NCBI GenBank assembly: GCA_001872995.1
Contig: MNXO01000012.1
Span: 1 to 33,719 of the forward strand
Source: Bacteroidetes bacterium CG2_30_32_10
GTDB lineage: Bacteria > Bacteroidota > Bacteroidia > Bacteroidales > CG2-30-32-10
Direction of reading: 5' to 3'
DNA length: 33,719 nt
The notes beneath the pieces were generated by a model. It made no database searches. It saw only the letters and a program-made list of their open reading frames with translations, and was not told the DNA's origin. A program made the position numbers and the translations under genes. This document shows, one piece after another, positions 6,749 to 16,001 of this stretch (within the stretch, counting starts at the first letter, position 1; every line of letters begins with the position of its first letter).

Positions 6749-7966
6749 TTAGCTAAACATTTCTATTACTTTTTGTAAGGATTTAATCATCCCATCAATT
6801 TCTTCTTTGGTATTATATAAAGCAAAAGAGGCACGAATGGTTCCGGGTATGCCATACCAATCCATAATAGGTTGTGCACAATGATGACCCGTCCGCACAG
6901 CCACGCCTAATTTATCTAATATAGTGCCAGCATCATAAGGATGAATATTTTCGAGTAAAAAAGAAATAACAGCCGCTTTTTCTTTGGCTGTTCCGTAAAT
7001 TTTTAAACCATTTATATTCAATAATTGATTGGTAGCATAGTGTAAGAGTTCAGCTTCATACAAAGCAATATTAAACAATCCAATAGAAGAAACATAATCT
7101 AAAGCTGCTTTAAGGGCAATACCATCGGCAATATTGGGTGTACCTGCTTCAAATTTGAAAGGCAAACTACTGTATTCTGTTTTTTCGAATGTAACTTTGC
7201 GAATCATTTCGCCTCCACCTTGGTAGGGAGGCATTTCTTCTAAAAGCTTTTCTTTGCCATACAATACTCCAATGCCTGTTGGTCCATACACTTTATGCCC
7301 AGAGAAACAATAAAAGTCGCAATCCAATTCTTTTACATCTACTTTGAGATGAGAAACTGCTTGTGCTCCATCAATTAATACTGGAATATTGTATTTATGA
7401 GCAATATCAATTAATCTTTTGATGGGGTTGATAGTTCCCAGTGCATTGGAAACATGGGTGATTGCCAAGAGTTTTGTTTTATCAGTAAAACGTTTTTCAA
7501 TATCGGTTAAATTTAATTCACCGGTATCAGTGATAGGAATCACCGCTAATTTGGCTTCTTTTTCTTCGCAAATTATTTGCCAGGGAACAATATTCGAATG
7601 ATGTTCCATCCCTGATAGCAATATTTCATCACCTTGCTTCAAGTATTTTTTCCCAAAAGAAGAGGCGACGAGGTTAATAGATTCGGTGGCACCACGGGTA
7701 AAAATAATTTCGTAGTCGTGTTCGGCATTGATAAAAGTTTTCACAGCTTTACGCGATTCTTCGTAAGCTTGCGTACCCATTTGACTTAAATAATGCACTC
7801 CTCTGTGAATATTGGCATTGTCTTGTTCGTAATATTTGCTAATGGCATCAATTACCACTTGCGGTTTTTGGGTAGTAGCAGCATTGTCAAAATAAACCAA
7901 AGGACGATTATAAACGGTTCTTTTGAGTATAGGAAAATCCTGTCTAATTTTATTTATATCGAACAT
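6749..7966 (-). CDS. sufS: SufS cysteine desulfurase
   Basis: A 405-residue PLP-dependent enzyme converting cysteine to alanine and enzyme-bound persulfide for Fe-S cluster building. The PLP-binding lysine is Lys225 in FSGHKVYGPTG, and the persulfide cysteine is Cys363 in RTGHHCAQPIMDWYG. These are one position away from the E. coli SufS numbering (226 and 364), so the alignment is nearly gapless. Other family marks are YFDNAATTQKP near the N-terminus, RGATESINLV at 91-100, and VSNALGTINP at 172-181. The Cys-containing HHC loop is of the SufS (group II) type and not the longer IscS loop. It lies six bases after sufD and is followed by sufE, its partner. Confidence 0.97.
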   Translation of the reverse strand: MFDINKIRQDFPILKRTVYNRPLVYFDNAATTQKPQVVIDAISKYYEQDNANIHRGVHYLSQMGTQAYEESRKAVKTFINAEHDYEIIFTRGATESINLVASSFGKKYLKQGDEILLSGMEHHSNIVPWQIICEEKEAKLAVIPITDTGELNLTDIEKRFTDKTKLLAITHVSNALGTINPIKRLIDIAHKYNIPVLIDGAQAVSHLKVDVKELDCDFYCFSGHKVYGPTGIGVLYGKEKLLEEMPPYQGGGEMIRKVTFEKTEYSSLPFKFEAGTPNIADGIALKAALDYVSSIGLFNIALYEAELLHYATNQLLNINGLKIYGTAKEKAAVISFLLENIHPYDAGTILDKLGVAVRTGHHCAQPIMDWYGIPGTIRASFALYNTKEEIDGMIKSLQKVIEMFS

Positions 7967-7972
7967 ATTCGC

Positions 7973-9382
7973 TTATAGTTTACTTAAATCAATATTAAAC
8001 TGTGTGGGCGACTTGGAGTTACAATGCATAACGCATTGGTCGCAAACTGAAAGTTCGCCTCTCAGGCGTTTAGAAACCATATTACCCAAACGTACCCTTA
8101 GTGCTTCGATAGGAATTTTATTAATTACCTCATCCGCAAAAGCATACATCAACAACATTCTTGCACAATCTTCGCCCAAGCCACGCGACCGAAGATAAAA
8201 CATGGCTTCATTATCTAATTGCCCCACGGTAGCTCCATGGCTGCACTTTACATCATCGGCATATATTTCTAAATGCGGCTTGGTATTGATGGTCGCTTCA
8301 TCGGTTAGCAAAATATTTTTATTTGCTTGAAAAGCATTTGTTTTTTGAGCATCTCTTCGCACCATAACTTTGCCACTGAATACTGCTTTGGCTTTATCAT
8401 CAAGAATGCCTTTATACAACTCTTTACTATTGCTATTGGGAAGTAGATGGTCTACAAACGTATGATTATCGACAAACTGGGTTTTGTCTGCCAAATAAAT
8501 TCCATATAAATTGGCTTCGCAACCTTCTCCGTTTAACGAAATATCAAGGTCGTTTCTAATAAAGCCTGAGTTTAAAGTAAGCACATTAGAGGTAAGCATC
8601 GCATAATTCTTTTGCTCCACAAAAGTAGTATTAAGTAGCGTTGAGTTTTTACCTTTATTTTGCACCCGAATGTGGTTTAATTGGGCATTCTCATCAATTA
8701 GAATTTCGGTTACCGCATTTGAGAAACTATTCGTTTGCGTAAGCGAGTGGTCGCAGGAAACCAAAGTAATGCTGCTGTTTTTTTCAACTATAAACAAGTT
8801 TCTAGGTTGCACAAACACCTCTTCGGTAGTATTGATGATGTTAATAATTTGAATGGCTTGCTCAACTATTATATTTTGTGGCACATAAATAAAAATGCCA
8901 TCTTGAGCAAAAGCGGTATTGAGCGCAACAAAACCATTTTTATCATTCTTGGCATATTTATTAAAATGTTTTTCAATAATTTCGGGATATTCTTCAAGGG
9001 CTTTTTCGAAACTGCCGATAATAGTCCCATTATCAAGTTTTGTTAATGGAGTATGCTTATAGATATATCTCCCATTGAAAAGTACTACCACAAAGGTATC
9101 TAAATCGGGTACTTCACACTGAAAAATACTTTCTATATCAACATCTATTGGTTTTGTTTGTAAATGATGTTGGTATTCTGCTTTTAAATAAGGCTCTATA
9201 TTGGTTAAACGCCATTCTTCTAACTTGGTATGAGGAAAACCTATTTCATTGAATTTTGCAATGGCATTATTTTTAATATCAATCATTGACTTGCTGTTGT
9301 TTTTAAACAGCAATTGCTTGTTTTTTTCAAATAAGGCAAGCATTTTGTCCTTAAGGGAAATATCTATTGTAATTTGTTCCAT
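7973..9382 (-). CDS. sufD: SufD, Fe-S cluster scaffold subunit
   Basis: A 469-residue subunit of the SufBC2D scaffold on which Fe-S clusters are assembled. The C-terminal beta-helix core is recognisable from GKVMVRRDAQKTNAFQANKN and from DVKCSHGATVGQLDNEAMFYL. His382 in that second motif matches the histidine (His360 in E. coli) implicated in cluster formation. The final helical region (CARMLLMYAFADEVINKIP) is the SufC-binding part. The tail CDQCVMHCNSKS adds three cysteines not required in the family as I know it. It follows sufC by 11 bases and precedes sufS by six, so it is co-transcribed. Confidence 0.94.
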   Translation of the reverse strand: MEQITIDISLKDKMLALFEKNKQLLFKNNSKSMIDIKNNAIAKFNEIGFPHTKLEEWRLTNIEPYLKAEYQHHLQTKPIDVDIESIFQCEVPDLDTFVVVLFNGRYIYKHTPLTKLDNGTIIGSFEKALEEYPEIIEKHFNKYAKNDKNGFVALNTAFAQDGIFIYVPQNIIVEQAIQIINIINTTEEVFVQPRNLFIVEKNSSITLVSCDHSLTQTNSFSNAVTEILIDENAQLNHIRVQNKGKNSTLLNTTFVEQKNYAMLTSNVLTLNSGFIRNDLDISLNGEGCEANLYGIYLADKTQFVDNHTFVDHLLPNSNSKELYKGILDDKAKAVFSGKVMVRRDAQKTNAFQANKNILLTDEATINTKPHLEIYADDVKCSHGATVGQLDNEAMFYLRSRGLGEDCARMLLMYAFADEVINKIPIEALRVRLGNMVSKRLRGELSVCDQCVMHCNSKSPTQFNIDLSKL

Positions 9383-9393
9383 ACTTTTAATGA

Positions 9394-10158
9394 TTAAATA
9401 CTTGCATTGGCTTCTAACTCTTGTTTAATCCAATCGTACCCTTTTTCTTCCAATTCAATGGCAAGGTGTTTGTCGCCCGATTTCACAATTTTTCCATCGT
9501 ACATTACATGCACGAAGTCTGGTACAATATAATCTAACAAGCGTTGATAGTGGGTAATCACTACGGTCGCATTGTCTTTAGTTCTGAGCTTGTTAACGCC
9601 ATTGGCAACAATACGCAAGGCATCAATATCGAGACCCGAATCTGTTTCGTCGAGAATAGAAAGGGTAGGATTGAGCATAGCCATTTGGAAAATTTCATTT
9701 TTCTTTTTTTCTCCACCCGAAAAACCTTCGTTCACGGAACGATTGTTTAATTTTGATTGAATCTCCACCAATTTTTTCTTTTCTTCCATCAATTTCAAGA
9801 AATCGGCACCTCCAATAGGTTCTAAACCTTTGTATTTGCGAATTTCGTTTACGGCAGTTTTCATAAAATTAGCCATACTAACCCCAGGAATTTCGACAGG
9901 ATATTGAAAACCTAAGAAAATACCTTCTCTTGCTCTTGTTTCGGGGGGTAAATCGAGTAAATTCTTACCTTTGTAAAGAATTTCTCCTTCGGTAACTTCA
10001 AAAATATCGCGACCAGCAATTACGGAAGCAAGTGTACTTTTGCCAGTGCCGTTGGGACCCATAATGGCATGCACTTCACCCGCTTTTACTTCTAAATTAA
10101 AATCTTTTAAAATTTCTTTTTGGTTGATAGATACGCGTAAATGTTTTATTTGTAACAT
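9394..10158 (-). CDS. sufC: SufC, ATPase of the Fe-S scaffold
   Basis: A 254-residue ABC-type ATPase that powers conformational change in SufB/SufD and does not transport anything. Walker A is GPNGTGKST with Lys40. The SufC-specific signature FSGGEKKKNE is at 146-155, Walker B is SILDETDSGLD with Glu171, and the switch histidine is His203. The EIFQMAMLNP segment after the signature distinguishes SufC from transporter ATPases. It sits between sufB (25 bases upstream) and sufD (11 bases downstream). Confidence 0.97.
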   Translation of the reverse strand: MLQIKHLRVSINQKEILKDFNLEVKAGEVHAIMGPNGTGKSTLASVIAGRDIFEVTEGEILYKGKNLLDLPPETRAREGIFLGFQYPVEIPGVSMANFMKTAVNEIRKYKGLEPIGGADFLKLMEEKKKLVEIQSKLNNRSVNEGFSGGEKKKNEIFQMAMLNPTLSILDETDSGLDIDALRIVANGVNKLRTKDNATVVITHYQRLLDYIVPDFVHVMYDGKIVKSGDKHLAIELEEKGYDWIKQELEANASI

Positions 10159-10183
10159 AAATAATTTTTTTTAAATGAATGAA

Positions 10184-11632
10184 TTAACCTACACTGCCTT
10201 CGAGGCTAATGGATAATAATTTTTGAGCTTCTACGGCAAATTCCATAGGTAGTTTATTTAATACTTCTTTGGCGTAGCCATTTACAATTAAACTAATAGC
10301 ACTCTCGTTGTCAATGCCACGTTGTAAACAATAAAACAACTGGTCTTCAGAAATTTTGGAAGTAGTGGCTTCGTGTTCGACAATAGAAGATTTGTTGTTG
10401 GTTTCTATGTAAGGGAATGTATGAGCTCCACACTTATCGCCCAACAATAAAGAGTCGCATTGGGTATAGTTTCGCGAATTGATAGCGTTTTTAGAAACTT
10501 TAATTAATCCACGATAAGAATTATTGCTTTTGCCAGCCGAAATACCTTTTGATATAACGGTGCTTTTGGTGTTTTTACCCAAATGAATCATTTTAGTTCC
10601 AGTATCCGCCTGTTGATAATTGTTAGTAACTGCCACTGAATAAAACTCACCCACCGAATTGTCGCCTTTGAGGATAAGACTAGGGTATTTCCAAGTAATG
10701 GCAGAACCTGTTTCAACCTGTGTCCACGATATTTTAGAATTATGCCCTTTGCAAAAACCTCGTTTGGTAACAAAATTATAAATACCCCCATCACCGTTTT
10801 TATTACCGGGATACCAATTTTGAACGGTTGAATATTTTACTTCCGCATTGTCGTGTGCAATGATTTCAACAATGGCGGCATGCAATTGATTTTCGTCACG
10901 CATAGGCGCTGTGCAACCTTCCATATAACTAACATAGCTGCCTTCGTCTGCAATAATCAAAGTGCGTTCAAATTGACCGCTATTGGCTGCGTTAATTCTA
11001 AAATAGGTGGATAACTCAATAGGACATCGAACACCAGGTGGAATGTAGCAAAAAGAACCATCGCTAAAGACTGCCGAATTTAAAGCAGCAAAAAAATTGT
11101 CGGTATAAGGCACTACTGAACCCATATATTTTTTAACTAAATCGGGATGCTCTTTCACTGCTTCGCTATAAGAACAAAAGATAATTCCTTTTTCGGAAAG
11201 CGTTTCTTTGAAGGTAGTTTTCACCGAAATGCTATCAACCACAGCATCAACCGCAACCCCAGAAAACAGTTTTTGTTCTTCTAAAGAAATGCCGAGTTTA
11301 TTGAATGTTTTAAGCAATTCGGGGTCCACTTCATCTAAACTATTGAGCGTTTGTTGTTTTTTGGGAGCGGCATAAAAAATAATATTTTGATAATCGATGG
11401 GAGGGTGATGCAAATGTGCCCAAGTGGGTTCTGTAAGCGTGAGCCAATGACGATAAGCCTTTAAGCGAAATTCGAGCATAAACTCGGGTTCATTCTTTTT
11501 GGCAGAAATATATCGAACGGTATCTTCTGATAAACCGATGGGGGAGGTTTCTGTTTCTATATCGGTAACAAAACCATATTTATAATCACCTTGGGTAAGT
11601 TCTTGTATGATATTGTTTTTGTCGTTTTCCAT
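10184..11632 (-). CDS. sufB: SufB, Fe-S cluster scaffold subunit
   Basis: A 482-residue core scaffold protein. Family motifs include PPGVRCPIELSTYFRIN, YMEGCTAPM, SAGKSNNSYRGLIKV, and the key stretch NYTQCDSLLLGDKCGAHTFP. Cys392 there corresponds to the sulfur-accepting Cys405 of E. coli SufB, with the following VEHEATTSKISEDQ supplying the acidic residue. It is the first gene of the operon, which holds all structural SUF genes but no SufA-type carrier and no adjacent regulator. A TATTTTTG promoter box lies about 48 bases upstream. The ATG at 11632 is directly after an AT-rich leader and gives a normal N-terminus. Confidence 0.97.
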   Translation of the reverse strand: MENDKNNIIQELTQGDYKYGFVTDIETETSPIGLSEDTVRYISAKKNEPEFMLEFRLKAYRHWLTLTEPTWAHLHHPPIDYQNIIFYAAPKKQQTLNSLDEVDPELLKTFNKLGISLEEQKLFSGVAVDAVVDSISVKTTFKETLSEKGIIFCSYSEAVKEHPDLVKKYMGSVVPYTDNFFAALNSAVFSDGSFCYIPPGVRCPIELSTYFRINAANSGQFERTLIIADEGSYVSYMEGCTAPMRDENQLHAAIVEIIAHDNAEVKYSTVQNWYPGNKNGDGGIYNFVTKRGFCKGHNSKISWTQVETGSAITWKYPSLILKGDNSVGEFYSVAVTNNYQQADTGTKMIHLGKNTKSTVISKGISAGKSNNSYRGLIKVSKNAINSRNYTQCDSLLLGDKCGAHTFPYIETNNKSSIVEHEATTSKISEDQLFYCLQRGIDNESAISLIVNGYAKEVLNKLPMEFAVEAQKLLSISLEGSVG

Positions 11633-11680
11633 GATAAATAAATCAATTGTCGTTTATTTAGATTAAATATAAATAATATG

Positions 11681-11712
11681 CAAAAATAATTAAATCGTAT
11701 GGAATATCCCAA
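11681..11712 (-). promoter_or_regulatory. Candidate promoter of the SUF operon
   Basis: On the minus strand the -7 box TATTTTTG (11688-11681) matches TAnnTTTG, and TTG (11712-11710) lies 21 bases further upstream as a -33 element. Transcription would give a leader of about 40 bases before sufB. No operator for an iron or redox regulator was recognised. Confidence 0.45.
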
Positions 11713-11919
11713 TAAAAAAAATAAATATTTTTAAACGTTCTTAAAAAAAAAGACCTCAAACAAAGAATTATTAAAGAGTTCCAAAATGGATAGTCCTAAT
11801 TGGCAATTTGGGATAAAATATAATAACAATTGAAATCCATGAGTTTAGCCTCCTAGTCTAATGCCTAAGCAACTGAATAGTAAAAGAGATGGTATAAAAA
11901 TTAATTTGGGGGAGTCTAT

Positions 11920-12819
11920 CTATTTATTGTTTAAGGGAGCTAATGCAGCTTGCAAAACGTGATAATCGCTGGCATCATACACAAAAGCTACAATTGATAA
12001 ATTGTCTTTTTTCCAATCGCTTTTCAGCGTTAGTGTATATGAATTATTAAATGTATCTCCTATCTTAATTGAAGCATTCCCAATAGTAGTTCCCCAAGTT
12101 GAGTTAACAACGCTTCTTAAAACGTGCATGTGAACATAATCAATGATATCGGGGGTGCTACCAATGCTTGGGTCGCTGTTTTTTTGTGGTTTAATAATAC
12201 TATCTTCCATAATGCACACACATAGCTTATAATTGCCCGTTAATGCAATATTGAACTTTGTATTAACTCTTGTAGTATAATTGCTTGTAGTTGTATTATA
12301 ATAGTTTTTAACATTAATAATTGCTTCTGGAGATGTAGTTACAATACTTGCAATTTTACCATCCCACGAACCATAAGCATTAACAAAGCTTCCATTATAT
12401 TTTGTTCTATTTATTAAACCAGCAGGGTATCCAGTGATACTCCATACGGCATTCCATTCATCAACAGTTGGCAATACTCTAAAGTCATAAGTATAATCAC
12501 CAGAGGAAGCGGGTGCTGCAAAAGTACCTTGATGGACCGCCAAAACCACTAATTGATTGCCGTATTTTTGCAATAATTCGTGTGCTTTCACATGGGCTTT
12601 AGGGCAATTTACGCAAGTGTGTCCAGTATAATCTTCTAACAATACAACTCTTTTATCTATAGTATCTGTAATGGTATTTCCTGTTAAAACACCTGTTGTA
12701 TCTATAATTACTGATTGTTGTTTTTTGTAAGGTTCGTCAATTTTACTACAGGCGAAAAATGAAAATGCAATTACCAATGTTAGTAATAGTAATTTGCTTA
12801 TTTTAATTATGTTTTTCAT
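11920..12819 (-). CDS. Omp28-related outer-membrane lipoprotein with thioredoxin-like motif
   Basis: A 299-residue lipoprotein. The signal peptide ends in a lipobox with Cys24 (IAFSFFACSK). A thioredoxin-like domain begins with VVLLEDYTGHTCVNCPKAH, whose CVNC pair (Cys69, Cys72) is typical of the Omp28-related family in Bacteroidota. The C-terminal half is beta-rich (YKLCVCIMEDSIIKP, YTLTLKSDWKKDN). The family was first described as a surface protein of Porphyromonas; a thiol-redox role is inferred from the CxxC motif only. It is the last gene of a three-gene operon, 18 bases after the DUF6029 gene, and the thioredoxin-like protein at the head of that operon suggests a shared task in extracytoplasmic redox or cargo folding. 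Confidence 0.85.
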   Translation of the reverse strand: MKNIIKISKLLLLTLVIAFSFFACSKIDEPYKKQQSVIIDTTGVLTGNTITDTIDKRVVLLEDYTGHTCVNCPKAHVKAHELLQKYGNQLVVLAVHQGTFAAPASSGDYTYDFRVLPTVDEWNAVWSITGYPAGLINRTKYNGSFVNAYGSWDGKIASIVTTSPEAIINVKNYYNTTTSNYTTRVNTKFNIALTGNYKLCVCIMEDSIIKPQKNSDPSIGSTPDIIDYVHMHVLRSVVNSTWGTTIGNASIKIGDTFNNSYTLTLKSDWKKDNLSIVAFVYDASDYHVLQAALAPLNNK

Positions 12820-12837
12820 AGATTATAATTTTAAAAA

Positions 12838-14505
12838 TTAAAAACTACTTGTAATAGTTAATGAAATTCCATTAGAAGCAGGAACTTGCCTACATACACC
12901 GCCAACACAGGTTATGCCTTGTCGTTGTTTGCCATAAGATAATGCAAAACGATTGGTGCCTTTGGTAAATCCAAAAGCAGCATTATAATAATGAAAGCGT
13001 CTTTTGGTGTCAGGATTGTCGTAATTATATAAATCGGCAACAGAAAAAAACCATTTTGGAGCTATGGTATATTCTAACAAACACATCGCCCAATCGTGTT
13101 CATCTTGTTTTGCCATTAGGCTATGCAATTCCATACGTAGTGTATTTGTAGTATTAAATTTATAAGATATATCTAGCACTACAATATTTGCAAATATTGT
13201 TGGAGCACCAGGATGTCCTTCAATAATGTCTTTATTGTATGTAATATATGCATAAGTTAATATCGCTTTAATGCTTTTAGAAAATTTTCGGTTAATTTCA
13301 ATGTTAAAATCTTCAAAATACTTTTTATCTCCCATTTTAAAGAAATCTGATTTATAACCCAAAGTGCCATCGGTTCCAATAGCAATTGTATCATTTAATT
13401 TTTGCTTATCAATAGAGTTGGCTAATGAATAATTTACAGAAACTTTGGTTCCATAAGAACCACCAAGCCAAGAGTCTTTTTTTATGTTGTACATAATACT
13501 TCCTTCATAACCAATTTCGCCATTAGGTTGTGTTCCATAAGGATACATGGCGGTTAAGGTATAAGCATGTTGTTTGGTAAGAGCAGGTAGATAATTAATA
13601 ATTAATACATTACCAACTTCGTTTCTGTCAGAACGAAAGTCCATATTGTCAATTCTTTTGGCAGAAAGGATAACTCCCAAGCCTTTTTGTGAATAACTTG
13701 TAGAAACAAACAAACCTTCTCCATGTTTATAAATCATATTATTACTGGCATTCGGGTCGTTGATTTTATAAGCATATTCGCCCATTATACCAAAACCACT
13801 TCGGGTAATATTTAATCTTCCAGCATAAGCTCCTACATTTTCGGGTAAATTATAAACAGGGTCTGAGCTAGGCTGATATTTACTAACAAAACTTCCTCCA
13901 ATTGTATATTTAGTTTTCATAGCATCCAAACCAAATATATCATTAATAAAGAAATTGCCATCAAAACCTCTTACAATACCTACTCCTTTATCGAAAAAGA
14001 AACGCTGATTACCAATAAGTCCTTTTAATTCTATTCCTTTATAAGGTTTGTATTTCACATGTATTCCATCCATGGCATTATCGTAGCCTAAACTTCTTTC
14101 TTCGTAAGTTCTAAATACCATTCCACTACCAAATTGGTCATAAAAATTACCCACCGTAACTTGTAACCCATCATTTGTATAAGAGGCAAAACGATATGGT
14201 ATACCATTACCTTTATATCTTGGATCAAAGCCTAACATAGCATTTTGATAACTTTCGAAACGAATACCCGCATTAAAATTACCATTGGAATAAATAATAT
14301 TTGCAAAACCATTCATCAACAATTTTTCTGGCACATTTGGAGCGCCAATTAGACTATCTTTCAAATAATATTGAGCATCCATTTGAAAATTTCCGTGTAT
14401 TTGCCCACCACCAATAGTTTGTGATTTTGCAAATATTGGAGAAAGAACCACTGATAAAATAAAAATCGTATAAACTTTTCTGAAATAATTTTTCATAGTC
14501 ATCAT
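12838..14505 (-). CDS. DUF6029-type outer-membrane beta-barrel protein
   Basis: A 555-residue secreted protein with a signal peptide (FILSVVLSPIFAKSQ) followed by many short amphipathic strands and a C-terminal phenylalanine (GISLTITSSF), as in outer-membrane barrels. The N-terminal GGGQIHGNFQMDAQYYLKD, the stretch YGSGMVFRTYEERSLGYDN-like region near residues 125-145 and NAMDGIHVKYKPYKG fit my recollection of the DUF6029 family, which sits between TlpA-like and Omp28-like genes in other Bacteroidota. Several starts are possible (MMTM); all leave the signal peptide intact. No function is established to my knowledge. It is 16 bases from the tlpA-like gene and 18 from the Omp28 gene. Confidence 0.75.
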   Translation of the reverse strand: MMTMKNYFRKVYTIFILSVVLSPIFAKSQTIGGGQIHGNFQMDAQYYLKDSLIGAPNVPEKLLMNGFANIIYSNGNFNAGIRFESYQNAMLGFDPRYKGNGIPYRFASYTNDGLQVTVGNFYDQFGSGMVFRTYEERSLGYDNAMDGIHVKYKPYKGIELKGLIGNQRFFFDKGVGIVRGFDGNFFINDIFGLDAMKTKYTIGGSFVSKYQPSSDPVYNLPENVGAYAGRLNITRSGFGIMGEYAYKINDPNASNNMIYKHGEGLFVSTSYSQKGLGVILSAKRIDNMDFRSDRNEVGNVLIINYLPALTKQHAYTLTAMYPYGTQPNGEIGYEGSIMYNIKKDSWLGGSYGTKVSVNYSLANSIDKQKLNDTIAIGTDGTLGYKSDFFKMGDKKYFEDFNIEINRKFSKSIKAILTYAYITYNKDIIEGHPGAPTIFANIVVLDISYKFNTTNTLRMELHSLMAKQDEHDWAMCLLEYTIAPKWFFSVADLYNYDNPDTKRRFHYYNAAFGFTKGTNRFALSYGKQRQGITCVGGVCRQVPASNGISLTITSSF

Positions 14506-14521
14506 ATTTAATGGTAGTATT

Positions 14522-15043
14522 TTACTTAATATCTTCGCCTTTGATTATTTTTCTTACGATATCAATTATTTCAAGTTCTCCACCGTCTGAAAAAGAGGTG
14601 TGTTGCCAAACAATTTCTTTTTTTCCATTAAGAATGAACATATGGGGAACTAAATTTACATTCATCGCTCTTTTAAAGTCTTGATTTGGGTCGAGCAATA
14701 TTTCGAAATCCCAACTATTTCCATTTGCTAGTGGTTTCACTTTGTCAGAAGAACGAGAATCGTCAATAGAAACAGCAATTAGTTTTACACCAGTTTCTTG
14801 TTGCCAGTCAGCATATACATCCGCAATTGTATTGAGCTCTTTGCAGCACGGTTTGCACCAAGTAGCCCAAAAACTAATGATAATTGGTTTCCCATTGTTT
14901 TCAATTTGACTACTGTTGAATGTATTGCCCTCAATCGTTTTTAGGTCAACAGAAGGTATTTGAGCAAGCTTTTTCTCAGTATCTTGAGAATATACTGCCA
15001 TTACTAACATTGAAATCAATAGCATTAAACCGATTTTTTTCAT
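14522..15043 (-). CDS. TlpA-like thioredoxin-fold disulfide reductase
   Basis: A 173-residue exported thioredoxin-fold protein. Residues 1-19 are a signal peptide (LMLLISMLVMAVYSQ). The active site is FWATWCKPCCKEL with Cys63 and Cys66, plus an extra adjacent Cys67. The cis-proline region is NLVPHMFIL. It would reduce or shuffle disulfides in the periplasm, in the TlpA/ResA group. It is the first gene of the operon with the DUF6029 barrel and the Omp28 lipoprotein, behind a well-formed promoter at 15119-15150. The partner proteins are probably its substrates, but this is inferred from gene order. Confidence 0.9.
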   Translation of the reverse strand: MKKIGLMLLISMLVMAVYSQDTEKKLAQIPSVDLKTIEGNTFNSSQIENNGKPIIISFWATWCKPCCKELNTIADVYADWQQETGVKLIAVSIDDSRSSDKVKPLANGNSWDFEILLDPNQDFKRAMNVNLVPHMFILNGKKEIVWQHTSFSDGGELEIIDIVRKIIKGEDIK

Positions 15044-15118
15044 AATAATTTTTTTTAAGTTTTAAATGATTGTTGCAATAATTACACCATTTTTAAGAAA
15101 AAGGAAATTTATGAGTTG

Positions 15119-15150
15119 CAAATATAAAAAATAAACAATCATACATCAAA
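15119..15150 (-). promoter_or_regulatory. Promoter of the tlpA-like/DUF6029/Omp28 operon
   Basis: On the minus strand TTTG (15150-15147) is followed after exactly 20 bases by TATATTTG (15126-15119). Both elements match the Bacteroidota -33 TTTG and -7 TAnnTTTG consensus at normal spacing. The leader before the ATG at 15043 would be roughly 70 bases. Confidence 0.6.
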
Positions 15151-15167
15151 ACATTTTTATATATAAA

Positions 15168-15851
15168 TTAATTAATATGTTGATAAAAATTAATTGATAA
15201 CTCTTCCTTTAAAATAGAAGGTTGTTCGATTTCAGATGGTTCGGGTTCAATTTCATCATCTTGTTCTTCTTCCCATTCGTATTTCTTACTTTGAGGTCCT
15301 TGATGACGGTAAAACCAAGCAATTACAACTCCTGCAATCAATCCCATTAAATGCGATTCCCAAGAAACTTGTTCTTTCATTGGGAAAATGCCCCAAACCA
15401 TTCCTCCATAAAGAAAAATAATAAGCATAGAGATCGCCATTAATTTCCCATCACGCCTAAGAACGCCACTACAAAACAAAAATGAGGCATAACCATAAAT
15501 AATACCACTTGCTCCTATATGATAGGCATCTCTTGCAATAATCCACACCCATAATCCTGTTAAAATATATATCATTATTGAAACTTTTATTGCTACTTCT
15601 CGATAAAAATAAAAGATCCCCCAGCTAAGTAAAAATAAAGGGGCGGAGTTAGCCAAGAGGTGCGAAAAGCTTGCGTGTATGAGAGGAGCTGTAATAATAC
15701 CAATCAAACCTCTTGCTTGTAGAGGCAATATTCCATAATCGGAAAAATCTAAATGAAAAACATATTCTATCAGTTTGATTAGCCAGATGATAGTTAAAAA
15801 GCAAAACGGGAAAATCAATGAATTTAATACTTTTTTATTTTCCTCTTTCAT
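15168..15851 (-). CDS. Rhomboid-family intramembrane serine protease
   Basis: A 227-residue membrane protease with about six transmembrane segments that cleaves membrane-embedded substrates. The rhomboid signature is complete: HASFSHLLANSAP with His59, His64 and Asn68 (HxxxxHxxxN), the nucleophile motif GASGIIYG with Ser116, and the partner histidine His167 in SWESHLMGLIAG. The C-terminal 40 residues are an acidic, charged cytoplasmic tail (EWEEEQDDEIEPEPSEIE). Natural substrate is unknown. It is transcribed alone, divergent from the S41 protease gene. Confidence 0.93.
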   Translation of the reverse strand: MKEENKKVLNSLIFPFCFLTIIWLIKLIEYVFHLDFSDYGILPLQARGLIGIITAPLIHASFSHLLANSAPLFLLSWGIFYFYREVAIKVSIMIYILTGLWVWIIARDAYHIGASGIIYGYASFLFCSGVLRRDGKLMAISMLIIFLYGGMVWGIFPMKEQVSWESHLMGLIAGVVIAWFYRHQGPQSKKYEWEEEQDDEIEPEPSEIEQPSILKEELSINFYQHIN

Positions 15852-16001
15852 TTAAAGATTATTTTAAAAAAAACCTAATAATAAATATATTTACAAAGCC
15901 TTTTCATAAAAATTGTTAAATATATCTACTGTTTGAGCAAAGTAAATCAATTTTATTGTAATTTTACCATTCTTTAACAAGTAAAAATAAAATCTTAAAA
16001 T

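Noticed and set aside
10588..10794. Minus-strand 68-residue frame within sufB
   Set aside because: It overlaps sufB on the same strand in a different frame, and sufB is strongly conserved over this stretch.
11713..11919. Possible gene or regulatory RNA between sufB and the Omp28 gene
   Set aside because: No frame with coding character, no stable hairpin I could see by eye; treated as the upstream region of sufB and the untranslated end of the Omp28 operon.
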